Origin: Strigamia acuminata
Lineage: Eukaryota; Arthropoda; Chilopoda; Geophilomorpha; Linotaeniidae
Direction: 5' to 3'
NCBI GenBank assembly: GCA_949358305.1
Contig: OX442316.1
Span: 15,006,001 to 15,066,000, forward strand
DNA length: 60,000 nt
The notes under the pieces are model-generated. The model did not search any database. It was not told where the DNA came from and saw only the letters and a program-made list of their open reading frames with translations. Positions 13,248 to 23,862 of this stretch are shown here, in pieces; within the stretch, counting starts at the first letter, position 1, and every line of letters begins with the position of its first letter. The translations under genes were made by a program, and so were the position numbers.

Positions 13248-13650
13248 TTTTTAAAAATTAAATAATTAAATATTTAATATATAAATTTAGAATTATGCAT
13301 AATAGGTTAGGCTTTTTGGCTTTATTCCACCGTCCTGGCATATAATATTGCTTTCTTGGGTCTTCTGTTTCAATCAAATTTTGAATGTAATTGATTATAC
13401 AGTGATTCATATTACTTTAGAAATGTTCAAGGTGTGAGACACTACAAACAATAATATAAACAACTGATAACTTAAATTACTATTATAATATTTAATTTTT
13501 CTTTTAATTACGGAGTATTACAATAATTAAGTCGAGCACAACAAACCAAGTTTATTCTCTAATACTATATGCATACATAATGTATTCTAGAATTTAATTT
13601 TTTGCTTATTAAAAAATATTAAAGTTGTCGTGATCTGACTTAATTCGGTG
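13248..13650 (+). other. Downstream region of copy B, paralogous to 34,070-34,420
   Basis: This holds the 3' UTR and flank of copy B. It can be followed base by base against the flank of copy D (both include the string TTTATTCTCTAATA and the same AT-rich tail) until about 13,640, where similarity stops at the LINE tail. That point is the left edge of the roughly 14-kb foreign block. Confidence 0.65.
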
Positions 13651-13656
13651 GGGCCG

Positions 13657-14010
13657 TTGTTTATTTATTTATTTATGTACTCCAAAGGAGTAAAAAGAAA
13701 TGAGTTACAAGTGATGTACAATATTATTGAACTGATAACAAGTGACGATGTAGGCGCCGATGGAAGTGATGGCAATGAGTCACACACTTAGCGGATGAAC
13801 AGTCAAGGGCGGAAGAACGAAGTTCGAGAGGGAGGTTATTCCAAGAAGAGAAACACCGAAATGGGAGCGATTTCGACAAATATGCAGTGATATGAGTGGC
13901 AGGTTCGAACTTGTGTCTACGAGTGGTTCGAACGTTGGCCTCAGGGTGGTATTGATTGGTGATGAAATGCGCGGGATGAGCAGAGAATTACTTATACCTG
14001 ATAATAAATG
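13657..14010 (-). mobile_element. Non-LTR retrotransposon (LINE) 3' end
   Basis: Read on the minus strand, this encodes the C-terminal tail of a LINE reverse transcriptase: a region with HPEANVRTTRRHKFEP, then SLPFRCFSSWNNLPLELRS and a cysteine/histidine-rich end, stopping at about 13,727. The same tail occurs in the LINE fragment at 46,470-47,240 (HSDVNTRTSRRHKFE, FPHRCTSLWNDLPIDLR), so both belong to one family. The 3' end has a small palindrome ACTCC-n-GGAGT followed by a (TAAA)n-like tail, shared by both copies. It is strongly 5'-truncated. Confidence 0.8.
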
Positions 14011-14169
14011 GAGTCAACTTGTGGTGACCAGGTTGTCACCAGGAAGGTGTAAGCAGATCTGAAATGTACTGAGCTCAAATTCTGACAAGTGATTTTAAGC
14101 ACACTCTTGAATTCACTATCTTACACAACTAAACGCACGCATTCACTGCTCTCCTAAACGGTTAGTATT

Positions 14170-14335
14170 GATTGTGTACCTAGTTCTTGTGATTCGAGAC
14201 CTCTTGCTGTTTCACTACATTTAGTAAAACCAGCTCTCTTGCCTTGTGTGTATCAACACCGTTGATACACGCATTTTGCGAACCCTGGTTACCGGTAACG
14301 ACCAGAGCTCTCGCTCATCGCTGTCGAGTGAGTAA
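14170..14335 (+). repeat. Left arm of a diverged inverted repeat flanking the 14-kb block
   Basis: This stretch contains the palindrome TGTATCAACACCGTTGATACA, and its surroundings (CTTGCTGTTT, AAAACCAGC, GAGCTCTCGCTCATCGC) align with the reverse complement of about 27,230-27,400. The arms are diverged with small indels. The rest of 14,336-14,797 holds an open frame without recognisable similarity, in an interval where the missing 5' exon of MRPS7 would be expected; none was found. Confidence 0.6.
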
Positions 14336-14797
14336 GAGAAGGAGAAAACATCTTTCCGCCATTCTCGTGTGCAACAAGTTTCTTGCGCTATTTTAATTAT
14401 TTATTTCATTAATTCCGCTGGCGATTACGTCATTAATTTCACGTTGTCCGTATACTTGAGAGATGAAGATGACACGATGATACGAGATGAAAGGCTTGTC
14501 ACTGCCGCACTCGAAACGAACACAACAGCTACACGTGGACTTTACTAAAAATACAGACTTCCTGTACAAATTACTCATGACCGGGAATGGGGATCTCGAC
14601 GGGAATACAGCAGGCAGAAATCGTAGCAACCAGCCCGATGTAATAATAGTGAAACCAAAGTTGGAGCATTTGTACCCATCAAAGCTGCGAGGAACTTCGA
14701 GCATTGCTCGTTGTTTTACGACCCATTATTTGTGTACGGAGGAATTTTATTTGTGAAGCACTGTATTTGTGTTAATCTCGGTTATTTTATGTTGTAG

Positions 14798-15368
14798 AAA
14801 ATTCATGCACGTCATTATGAAAGAAGGAAGGCGAGACGTAGCCAGACAACTTCTCGAAAATACGTTTGAAAATATCAAAAGAATCCAACTAGAAAAATAC
14901 AACAAAGCATCCGAAGATGAAAGATTGAAAATTGACTGCAATCCGTTTAGAATTCTGCATAAAGCGGTAGAAAATTGTAAACCTGCGATGCAATTAATTC
15001 CTATTAAGAAAGGGGGTTCGGTTTATAAAGTAAAAGATCAAAGTTTGAGTTAATTTAGCTATGGTTTAATTTGTATTGTGCTTTTATAGGTGCCAATGGA
15101 AGTTCCTGAAAGTACTGCGCGGTTTCGTGCAATGAAATGGATTCTCAGAGCTGCGGATGAGAGAGATAAAAAGAAAGTTCGACTTCCTGAGCAACTGGCT
15201 TGGGAATTACTCGCTGCAGCTGGTTATGAAGTAATTTGTAGATTTTTTTGGGTGTTTAATTTTGTTGATTTTATTTATTTCGTTGATTAGGGAAAGACCG
15301 TAAAGTGGAAACAAGATTTGTATCAACAGTGTGAAGCTAATAGAGCGTATGCCCATTACAGATGGTAG
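14798..15368 (+). CDS. MRPS7: Mitochondrial ribosomal protein S7 (uS7m), 3' exons only
   Basis: Three exons, 14798-15029, 15090-15230 and 15291-15368, encode the S7 domain of the mitochondrial small ribosomal subunit, which binds the 3' major domain of the 12S rRNA. Recognised stretches are KFMHVIMKEGRRDVARQLL, NPFRILHKAVENCKPAM, a RFRAMKWILRAA segment and the conserved C-terminus ANRAYAHYRW before the stop codon. The reading frame and splice borders are intact. The exon(s) for the mitochondrial targeting region and N-terminus were not found upstream, where repeat sequence is present, so this may be a truncated copy carried into the receptor array or a gene with a distant first exon. Confidence 0.9.
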
Positions 15369-16190
15369 TTTTTGTTTAGAGTTTTTTGGATTTTAAACAT
15401 TAAATTATTGATAAATTTGTAAAATCGTTGGTACGAAAGTATTAAATTTTAATTTAGATAAATATTTGAATATTTTTGTATACATTGCGGTTTTTCACAG
15501 AAATAAATTCAAATGAATACTAAAAAATATTAAAATTTGAATCGTTAGATGCAACAACTCGCGCGAAATTACGGAAGATGATGATAAAAATAAATATTTT
15601 CAGTTTAATTTTTTTTAAAGCACTCCCTCGCGCGAGATTACGGAAAGAGTAAAACTTGTTTTTGTTATTTCGTTTAATAAAACTAAAGAAATGTATTATT
15701 CTTCAGAGAAATAAATCAAAAGATAATAATAAAAATAAATAATTTAAATTTAAAAGGTCTAAATTTTTTTTTTTACAGAATTTGAGGTATAAAAAAATCC
15801 TACCTGGTTATCTAAATATTATCTCATACTTCATTCACAACTGTACTAGAATTGAAAATTTCTAGCCCAGTTGAGCCTAGTATTAGCAGACTTTGGTTTC
15901 AGTTTGCAGACGATCATCGACCGAAGTCGTCATGGCCGATCGGCGCTCATCAAAAGAACAATAAACTTCACAAGAAGTAAGGAAAAGTGCATTCATGAAA
16001 CATTTTACTTAAGTCTAATATATTTTGCAAACGTTATCTCAAAATTTGAATGTTTAGACATTTAGATGGGTCGAGGCGGGAAGCCAAAATTTAATTTCCG
16101 CCAAGGTGGCTAAACCGATTCAGATTCATGTTTTATTATTGCGCATTTCGCTTTATTTTAAATTTCAAAATTAACGGCTAAATTGAATCA
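15369..16190. other. AT-rich region downstream of MRPS7
   Basis: No exon is recognised. Two short similar pieces (CTCGCGCGAAATTACGGAAG at about 15,558 and a close copy at about 15,628) suggest local duplication. The open frame at 15,871-16,065 has no features of a real gene. Confidence 0.4.
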
Positions 16191-16191
16191 G

Positions 16192-17345
16192 TCGTGAAAG
16201 CTCATTTATCGGCTTCGGCTTAATATATTTCCTAATTGCGCATGCGCTAAATATGAAATTTCAAAATTAACGGCAAAATTGAATCAGTCGTCTGCTGCGC
16301 TGGCCTCTGACGTCACGGCCGGTCGGCTGTAGCCAAAAAATCCAGAAAAAATACGAAAAAAACACAATTACCTCGTACTAATTGTGGTTAAATATGCACT
16401 TTATTGCATTGATCTTATTTTGGGAAAGTTTCAGCCTGAAACAGTAAGTTTAAAAAAAGTTACAATCATTTTTGTTCGTTGCCGGAGAATCTTTTTTTTT
16501 TGGGGGTTGGGGGAGATTTTTAGTTAAGTACAGGTAAAATTTACGATTCACTTCGTCGGCGCAAATACAATGGTTAGAAACGAAATAAGCGCATTCATCT
16601 CATTTAGAAACGTAGGATCGGAAAAGATTGTTATTAGAAATAACGGTTAAATTGAGAGAAAATTAAAAAATGCGACTGCGCATTCAGTGCATGCACTGAA
16701 TGTGAAAGCTCATTTATCGGCTTCGGCTTAATATATTTCCTAATTGCGCATGCGCTAAATATGATATTTCAAAATTAACGGCAAAATTGAATCAGTCGTC
16801 TGCTGCGCTGGGCTCTGACGTCACGGCCGGTCGGCTGTCGCCAAAAAATCCATAAAAAATACGAAAAAACACAATTATCTCGTACTAATTGTGATTAAAT
16901 ATGCACTTTATTGCATTGATCTTATTTTGGGAAAGTTTCAGCCTGAAACAGAAAGTTTTAAAAAAGTTACATCGATTTTTCTTCATTGGTGAGTAACTTG
17001 TAATTTTTAGTTTGAGGCCTATATATATATGTTTTTGGTACTTAAGTACGGGAAAGAATTACGATTTACTTCATCGGCGGAAATACAACAGATATAAACG
17101 AAATAAGTGAATTCATCTCATTTAGAATTAAGTAGGTTTGGAAAAGAAATAACGAGTTAAGAAAATATTATACGACTACGCAGGCGCTGAATTTCGCGCC
17201 GAGGTAATCGCCTTTCCGATGTATCGAAATTCGAAAATGGTTCAAATTGATAAAAATATACAATTAACTTTACTAATTGTGGTTAAATATGCACTTGTAT
17301 GGCATTGATCATCCTTTGGGTTAATTTCAAAGGAAAAGAAAAGGT
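16192..17345 (+). repeat. Tandem repeat, period about 508 bp, two copies plus a degraded third
   Basis: The block beginning AAGCTCATTTATCGGCTTCG occurs at about 16,198 and again at about 16,706, each followed by the same GC-richer segment (TGACGTCACGGCCGGTCGG) and an AT-rich end (TAATTGTGGTTAAATATGCA type). A third, degraded copy of the end lies at about 17,260-17,320. No coding content is seen. Confidence 0.75.
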
Positions 17346-17398
17346 TTAAAAGAAATTGTATAATAAATGTTTTTCAACACGTTGCGCTTGTTGAGTAT

Positions 17399-18327
17399 GG
17401 ACGGACAGATTAACCGCATCAATCAAAAACCACAGCGGTTTATGTTTTTTTTCTTCAGATTTTGGGGGTAGGGGCTACTGTTTATTTAGAACATTAAAGA
17501 AAGTTATTTTATTTTTTCTAGATTCTATAATTGGGACAGCGGATCAAGATTGGATGCGAGGAATAAAGAAGCCATTTGCAGAAAAGATCTATATGTCAGG
17601 ACAACAATTGCGCGTATAATATTGTGGAAAGCTGGTGTAATTACAATGTTCAAATTTGAGATCTGGTTCAATTGCTGTAGTTTATTTTATTTTTTCGGTC
17701 CTTAGTCCCTTTTAGGTTCTTCCTTTGGTTTATTTTTTGGTTCTTCTTTTGGTTTATTTGTTTGGACATACTTAGATTGGTTTATTTTTTGGTTCTTCCT
17801 TTGGTTTATTTGTTTGGACATACTTAGATTGGTTTATTTTTTGGTCTAGATAGTTTAGCTTATATTTTGGTTCTTGGTTTGGCTTATTTTAATGTTTGGT
17901 CCTTGGTTTGGATGATTGTCAAATGGTCGAATTGCAAGGTGAAATTGCTTCACAGTTGTAACCATCTATGGTCATTCGGTTTTTGTGGTTTTCCTTTTAT
18001 TTGGGTGTCACTATTTATGGTCATTCGGTTTTTGTTTTGTTTTTTATGCATATTTGGTTTTGAATTTTTTGCTTGATAGTGTGTGGAATGGTTTTTGTTT
18101 ACTGGTGTGTGTAATTCTATTTTTATTTGCAGTATAAACTATCGGTATGTAACAGTCAATCTTGATTATTAGTGAAATTTAAATGGTTCTTTTTAATTAT
18201 ATCAGCTTTCTCTGGTGATACTATTAGAAAATACAGTTTTTAATGCTGTATTCTCTAATATTTATAATGGTACTTAGTTTATTGCAATTCTCCGCTTTAA
18301 TTTTTTCTTTAGTTTTTAATTGTAGAT
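17399..18327 (+). repeat. Duplicated block, left copy (partner 22,607-23,545)
   Basis: About 930 bp closely match 22,607-23,545. Both copies contain an acceptor-flanked open stretch (17,522-17,618) with QDWMRGIKKPFAEKIYMSGQ, which looks like a terminal exon but matches nothing I recognise. Both also have a GGTTTATTTTTTGGTTCTT-type imperfect tandem array. In this copy the open stretch ends one codon earlier than in the right copy. The duplication flanks the BRCA1-like and Dscam-like exons. Confidence 0.8.
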
Positions 18328-19020
18328 TTAAAAATGCATGAAGAAAAATTATTGTTGATTAAATTGCACCTAAAATGATTTTGCTCCATTTGCTTGTGAA
18401 GCCAACACCGAATGGAGACTTGTACACGGAAGATTCAGTATTTTTTTAATTTTTTTTTTTAATTTTAATTTATTTATTTTATATTTAGGTTTTTAAATAT
18501 GTAAATTGTTTGGAGATTTTATTCAAGATTTGAGAACTACAACTTCTTCAAAGATGACTTGGAGAATTATAAATTAATTCACCATCAGGCAATTCATTGG
18601 AGTTTACGAATATGTTAGTTTTGTGCTATGTGTAAAGTACTGTAATATGTTCATTTTTTTTCATTTTTAATAGCTAGACAGAGCCAACTATATTCAATAT
18701 GGACATGTAAACATTTATAAGTTTGGCCTTTCTTATTGACAGATAGTCAATTTCTTTATTAATATCTTTGATTTGTATTGTTTTTGATTTTAATTAACAA
18801 GTGAGTAGCGGACAGATGTACCATGCTGGCAGACGTATGGGTCACCTTGCAGGTTGTGAAGATCGGCCATCAGAACGGTAGGATTCTGGGGAAAAATTCA
18901 TGGCGCATCTTTTTTCTTCTGGGAGGTGTTCCCCCTCCTTCGGGGAGGCGTTTCTCCTCCCCACCTCGGATGTGCCATGAATTGGGTTGGGGAAATCGGA
19001 CTGACTGAGCAAGCAGTGGA
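18328..19020. other. AT-rich interval, no gene seen
   Basis: The sequence is rich in T runs. At about 18,925-18,985 there is a short GC-richer piece with an imperfect hairpin (CCTCCTTCGGGGAGGCG) whose core recurs at about 23,660-23,690. No exon is supported. Confidence 0.35.
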
Positions 19021-19130
19021 CAGATGGACGGCACTGGCAGATGGATGGACGGCGCTGGTAGACGGATGGACGGCGCTGGTAGACAGATGGACGGCGCTGG
19101 TAGACGGAAGGACGGCGCTGGCAGACGGAT
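19018..19130 (+). repeat. 21-bp minisatellite, short locus
   Basis: About five imperfect units of a 21-bp repeat (GCGCTGGCAGACGGATGGACG type). It is the same unit as the longer array at 22,316-22,510. Because 21 is a multiple of three, several frames stay open across it; these frames are not evidence of a gene. Confidence 0.85.
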
Positions 19131-19245
19131 AGAGTTGAAAGTAATCGAGTGGAATGCGAGATGGAAAAGAACATGCAGCGTAGGTTTATTTTATTTTTTT
19201 TTATAATTAGGTTTTTTTTTTATTTTTTTTTATTTAAATTTAAAG

Positions 19246-20519
19246 GTACACCAATTGGGAAGATAGGTACACAAACCGAGAAGAGGGCTACACCGAAAAG
19301 GGTAGGTTTTTAGAACAGTATAGATAGTAAGTAAAATAAATGTATAATTTTAACTTTTCTCTTTTCAGGATGGGCATGAAGTAACTGACAGCGAATTGTT
19401 AAATTTAGATCTGGATTTCTACGGTAGTGATGGAGATCGTATGTTTCGTTTTTTAAAAATACTTTTTATTAATGCGTTGCTAAAATCAAAAAATAATTAT
19501 TTTAGATGAAAAAGAAGAGGAAGAAATGACAACAAATTATTCACCGAGAAAAATAGATAATTTGGTAAGCTGAAACGATCAACAGTTTTGTTCTTTATTT
19601 TTTATTTATTTTTTTCTGCATTTTTCAGACTGGAAATCAAAGTATTGGCGAATTATCAATGACTCAAGCGATGGCTAAACCTTCCACACCTGTTCAAATC
19701 GTACCAGAGGCTTCGACGAGTGGCACAAGGAATGGAATGGAGAGGAGGTCTAGTAAGATCCTAAAGGATAGAGTTGCAGCACCGCCGAAAGAAGTTAACA
19801 TGAATAATTCTCGACAACGGGAAAATTTGATAGAAGAACGAGAAGAAGAAGAGAGAAGCTTGTGTTTTATTGCGTCTGGTTTAACTTCGTCAGAAATGGT
19901 AACCTTGGAATAGAAATGGACAATTTGATCATTTAACCGAGTTTTTCAATTTCAGAAACAAGTACAAGATTTGGCAAATAAGTTTAACGGAGATTTCCGA
20001 CTAAAATGGAGCGATAACACTTCACACGATATTGTTAAAGCAGGTAAAGCTGAGTTTTGTACAAATAACAGCGGAAAAATGTTAATTTTTGTTGTATATT
20101 AGGAAGAGATTTTATTACCAACCGGACGCTCAAATATCTAGAAGGAATTGCGTGGAAACGTTGGATCGTTAGTGTTGATTGGGTTACTGACTCATTACGA
20201 TACAGACGATTGCAAAATGAAGTATTTATTTCATTTAATGGTTTGTGGAATTGGATGTAAATTAAGTTATTTGAATTTTAAGGAAAGGTACGAAGTTGTT
20301 GGAGACAGAGTTCAAGGCAATCATTCTGGGCCATCCAGAAGTCGTTCAAGCAATGATTTGTTGCTAAAAAATTACGAAATTTGTTGTTTTGGTGACTTTT
20401 TGGAAATATCTAAAGGTGAAAATTTACTTTTTAATTGTTTTACCGCTTTTTATTTTAATCGTGCAATAAACCTAATTCTTTTAGATGATATAATAAGATT
20501 AGCATCAGCCTGCGGAGTG
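19246..20519 (+). CDS. BRCA1: BRCA1-like C-terminal (tandem BRCT) exons, 3'-truncated
   Basis: Exons at about 19246-19300 (uncertain), 19369-19438, 19506-19564, 19629-19898, 19956-20043, 20103-20221, 20283-20415 and 20485 to about 20519. An acidic, low-complexity linker leads into BRCT repeat 1 (LCFIASGLTSSEM, then RTLKYLEGIAWKRWIVSVDW) and the start of BRCT repeat 2 (NYEICCFGDF, IRLASACGVA). In BRCA1 this module binds phosphoserine partners in DNA-damage signalling; the order and the inter-BRCT GDRVQGNHSGPSRSR segment match BRCA1 better than other BRCT proteins. The frame and splice sites are intact, but similarity ends abruptly at about 20,519, where Dscam sequence begins; the remainder of BRCT2 is missing and a stop follows at 20,556. 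No RING or upstream exons are present. Likely a captured fragment. Confidence 0.82.
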
Positions 20520-21977
20520 GCGATCATGTTCAACAAAATGAGAGAATTTGCATATTGAAAGATGGCAGTTTACAATTTGAGAATGTTCCATCCATGGAAA
20601 CCGTAATTGAACCTGGAGTTACTTCAATCACGCTCAACCTTTACGCATGGAAAAATAAAGAATGTCCGATCCAATATTTCGTTGTGGAGTACAAACTACA
20701 AATGTCCAGCGACTGGAGTTTCGTTTCTAACAATATCAAACCGGAGCAAAGAAAACTTGTCATTCCCGGCCTAATCCCGGCCATGCGTTACGATCTGCGC
20801 ATGACGGCTCACAACACTGCCGGGTCCAGTGTCGCCGCTTATAAATTTGCAACTCTCAAAGTGGACGGAGGAACCGTGGAGCCAAAGATTGAGAAAATCG
20901 ATCACAGTTCCAGTTTATCGTTCTTCTCCGATATTTGTATTGTCATTCCCATCTGCATCTCGGTTACTGCTATATGTGTCATTTTAGTAGTCATTTGTCT
21001 TTGCATGAGGCGAAGGAAAGAAACGAGCAGGCGAAGAGTTAAAGGTGAGAAAAAGCTTTAGGTGACATTCGATTTTAATTTTTGCATTTTTTTTTAGCGA
21101 TTCCACGATTTTTACCACGTGCATATGGCAGTAAAAAACACTCTTCTAGTCATGGTCTTTGGTCATTCTGGTCATCAACAAAAAAAGAAACCTTCTATTC
21201 AAAAACCGCCTAGAAAAGGCCCAGTTAAAAAGAGTAAGATGATTCACTCGTGTGACTAATTCATTAATTTATTAATTGTTTATTTTTTTTTCAAGTTATG
21301 CGAGATGACGAATTCAGAAATGTAACCCCGAGGACACCTGCTCCTGACTACGATCCGCCTCCAATTGTAAAAATTGAGCAAAAGTTAAAGAAAAGTAAAT
21401 TTTACAAACGAATTTCTGTTTTTTTTTTTTTTAAATTTTTTAGCCTGGTTCCGAAGATGGATACAACCGAAATCGAATTCAGATGTTGCATCCAGTGCAT
21501 GGACCATCAGCAGGTATAATGGAATCATTACTAATTAATTTATTTATAAAAAAGAAATTAAAAATACTATTTTGTAAATTTTGTGTTTTAGGTTCTTCGA
21601 GTCCAAGTTTCCTTCGGGGTTTACGCGTCGTTCATCCAATGGCCATTCCCACGGCTCCTCCAATGTCTGAAACATCATCTCTTGCGTACGAACCACAAGG
21701 TTGTCGCGAACCATCACCCGGTTTTCCACGACATTCTGGTGCTGCACGCGGTCAACAAGTGTCTAGAAGATCCAGCCATGGGTAATGATATATATATTTT
21801 TATAATTACTCTTTATTAAGTAGTTCAGCAAGTGCTTCTGCTGGCTGTTCGTGTGAAAGATGAATGAGAGAGTTAATTTTTTTTGTTCACAGTGTGACTG
21901 GCGAAGAAACAACATTTGTTTTTCCGACGTCATTTCAAGATGACTATTCGGAAGTTGTTGATGCTAAGAGGGATCGT
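20520..21977 (+). pseudogene. DSCAM: Dscam-like fragment: last FNIII, transmembrane and cytoplasmic exons
   Basis: The first 70 bp (20,520-20,591) nearly duplicate part of the Ig exon at 24,615-24,690, but out of frame with BRCA1. Next comes a fibronectin III domain (PIQYFVVEYKLQMSSDW, VIPGLIPAMRYDLRMTAHNT) and a transmembrane segment (ICIVIPICISVTAICVILVV) with a basic stop-transfer, up to 21,044. Cytoplasmic exons follow at about 21097-21232 (SSSHGLWSFWSST), 21295-21394, 21442-21513, 21592-21781 and 21892-21977. The exon with the HGLWSFWSS motif, typical of Dscam tails, has a one-base frame slip in an A run at about 21,178-21,187; read straight it stops. Dscam is a neuronal and immune adhesion receptor. 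Because the upstream domains lie downstream of this piece, a normal transcript is unlikely. Confidence 0.78.
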
Positions 21978-22315
21978 AAGTAAGTGGAAAAAGCATTTTG
22001 ATTTAAAAAAAATAATAATAATTTCAATATAAATCTTGGAACGTGTGCGCTTATTGAACGAATACATAGCCAGCAGAAATGCGGACATTTTGAATTTTGC
22101 ACATAAAGCTTTTCTGCACTGCACAAACGATTTTAAATGTCCACATTGTCTGGCGATGGCCAGCCAAGTGTCGAGCACAGACCATTGAGTATTGTTTGTT
22201 TTAAAACGTGTGATTGTCCTAGGATGAGGCCCAGGTTTTGAGAAACGTCACATTCCACGAATCGGGTTGGGAGTATGGATGGACCGAGCGGGCAAACAAC
22301 TGATGAACGGAACGA

Positions 22316-22560
22316 GTGAGCAGCGCTGGCAGACGGATGGACGGCGCTGGCAGACGGATGGACGGCGCTGGCAGACGGATGGACGGCGCTGGCAGACGGA
22401 TGGACGGCGCTGGCAGACGGATGGACGGCGCTGGCAGACGGATGGACGGCGCTGGCAGACGGATGGACGGCGCTGGCAGACGGATGGACGGCGCTGGCAG
22501 ACGGATGGACCAAGCGGGCAGCTGATTGACAGATGGACCGAGCAGGCATCTGATTGACAG
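22316..22560 (+). repeat. 21-bp minisatellite, long locus
   Basis: About nine nearly identical units of GCGCTGGCAGACGGATGGACG run from about 22,321 to 22,510, followed by diverged units to about 22,560. All three frames on each strand give repeated peptides, so the open frames here are by-products of the repeat. It lies immediately left of the right copy of the duplicated block. Confidence 0.92.
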
Positions 22561-22606
22561 ATGGACATTGGACGGGCGGATGGATGGACTGCGCAAGAAG
22601 ACAGCG

Positions 22607-23545
22607 GACGGACAGATTAACCGCATCAATCAAACACCACAGCGGTTTATGTTTTTTTCCAGATTTTTGGGATAGGGGCTACTGTTTATTTAGAACATTA
22701 AAGAAAATAATTTTATTTTTTCTAGATTCTATAATTGGTACAACGGATCAAGATTGGATGCGAGGAATAAAGAAGCCATTTGCAGAAAAGATCTATATGT
22801 CAGGACAACAATTGCGCGTATATTGAATTGGAAAGCCGGTGTAATTATAAAGTTCAAATTTGAGATCTGGTTCAATTGCCGTAGTTTATTTTATTTTTTC
22901 GGTCCTTAGTCCCTTTTAGGTTCTTCCTTTGGTTTATTTTTTGGTGCTTAATTTGGTTTATTTTTTTAGTTCGTACTTTGGTTTATTTTTTGGTTCTTAC
23001 TTTGGTTTATTTTTTGGTTTTTAATTTGGTTTATTTGTTTGTACATACTTAGATTGGTTTATTTTTTGGTCTCTAGTTTAGCTTATATTTTGGTTCTTGG
23101 TTTGGCTTATTTTAATTTTTGGTCCTTGGTTTGGATGATTGTCAAATGGTCGAATTGCAAGGTGACATTGTTTCACAGTTGTGACCATTAATGGTCATTC
23201 GGGTTTTGTGGTTTTCCTTTTATCTGGGTGTCACTATTTATGGTCATTCGGTTTTCGTATTCTTTTTATGCATATTTGGTTTTGAATTTTTTGCTTGATA
23301 GTGTGTGGAATGGTTTTTGTTTACTGGTGTGTGTAATTTTTTTTTTATTTGAAGTAAGCTACCGGTATGTAACAGTCAATCTTGATTATTAGTGAAATTT
23401 AAATGGTTCTTTTTAATTACATCAGCTTTCCCTGGTGATACTATTAGAAAATACAGTTTTTAATGCTGTATTCTCTAATATTTATAATGGTACTTAGTTT
23501 ATTGCACTTCTCCGCTTTAATTTTTTCTTTAGTTTTTAATTGTAG
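22607..23545 (+). repeat. Duplicated block, right copy (partner 17,399-18,327)
   Basis: It matches the left copy closely, with small indels in T-rich parts. The exon-like open stretch is at 22,725-22,826 with a good acceptor (TTTTTCTAG) and a TGA stop. It would be placed as a terminal exon for the preceding Dscam-like cytoplasmic exons, but its presence in the left copy, far from any Dscam exon, argues against that. Confidence 0.8.
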
Positions 23546-23862
23546 ACAGACAGATGGACCGAGCTGACGGCGGTAGAGTTACTTCTCGGCGCACTTTTGG
23601 GATGGAAAAGCGGGCAGCTAACTGCCGGACGAGCCGAGCAAGCAGTGGATGGATGGAGGTGTCCTTCGGGGAGGCGTTTCTCTTCCCCACCTCACACAAA
23701 GTATTCACGTGACATGGCAACCCCCACCATCGGATAGCACGAATGGAATTTTGCGGGGTTTTAAAATATTCTATAAACCAATCAAGGAATGGTATGGTAA
23801 TTAAATAAAAAATTAGATTTTTTTTTGTCGTTTCATTATTTTCATATTTTTGCTCGTTGCAG

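Noticed and set aside
22133-22633. Several long overlapping open frames on both strands encoding seven-residue repeats
   Set aside because: They arise from the 21-bp minisatellite, which keeps all frames open; there is no start context, splice site or domain.
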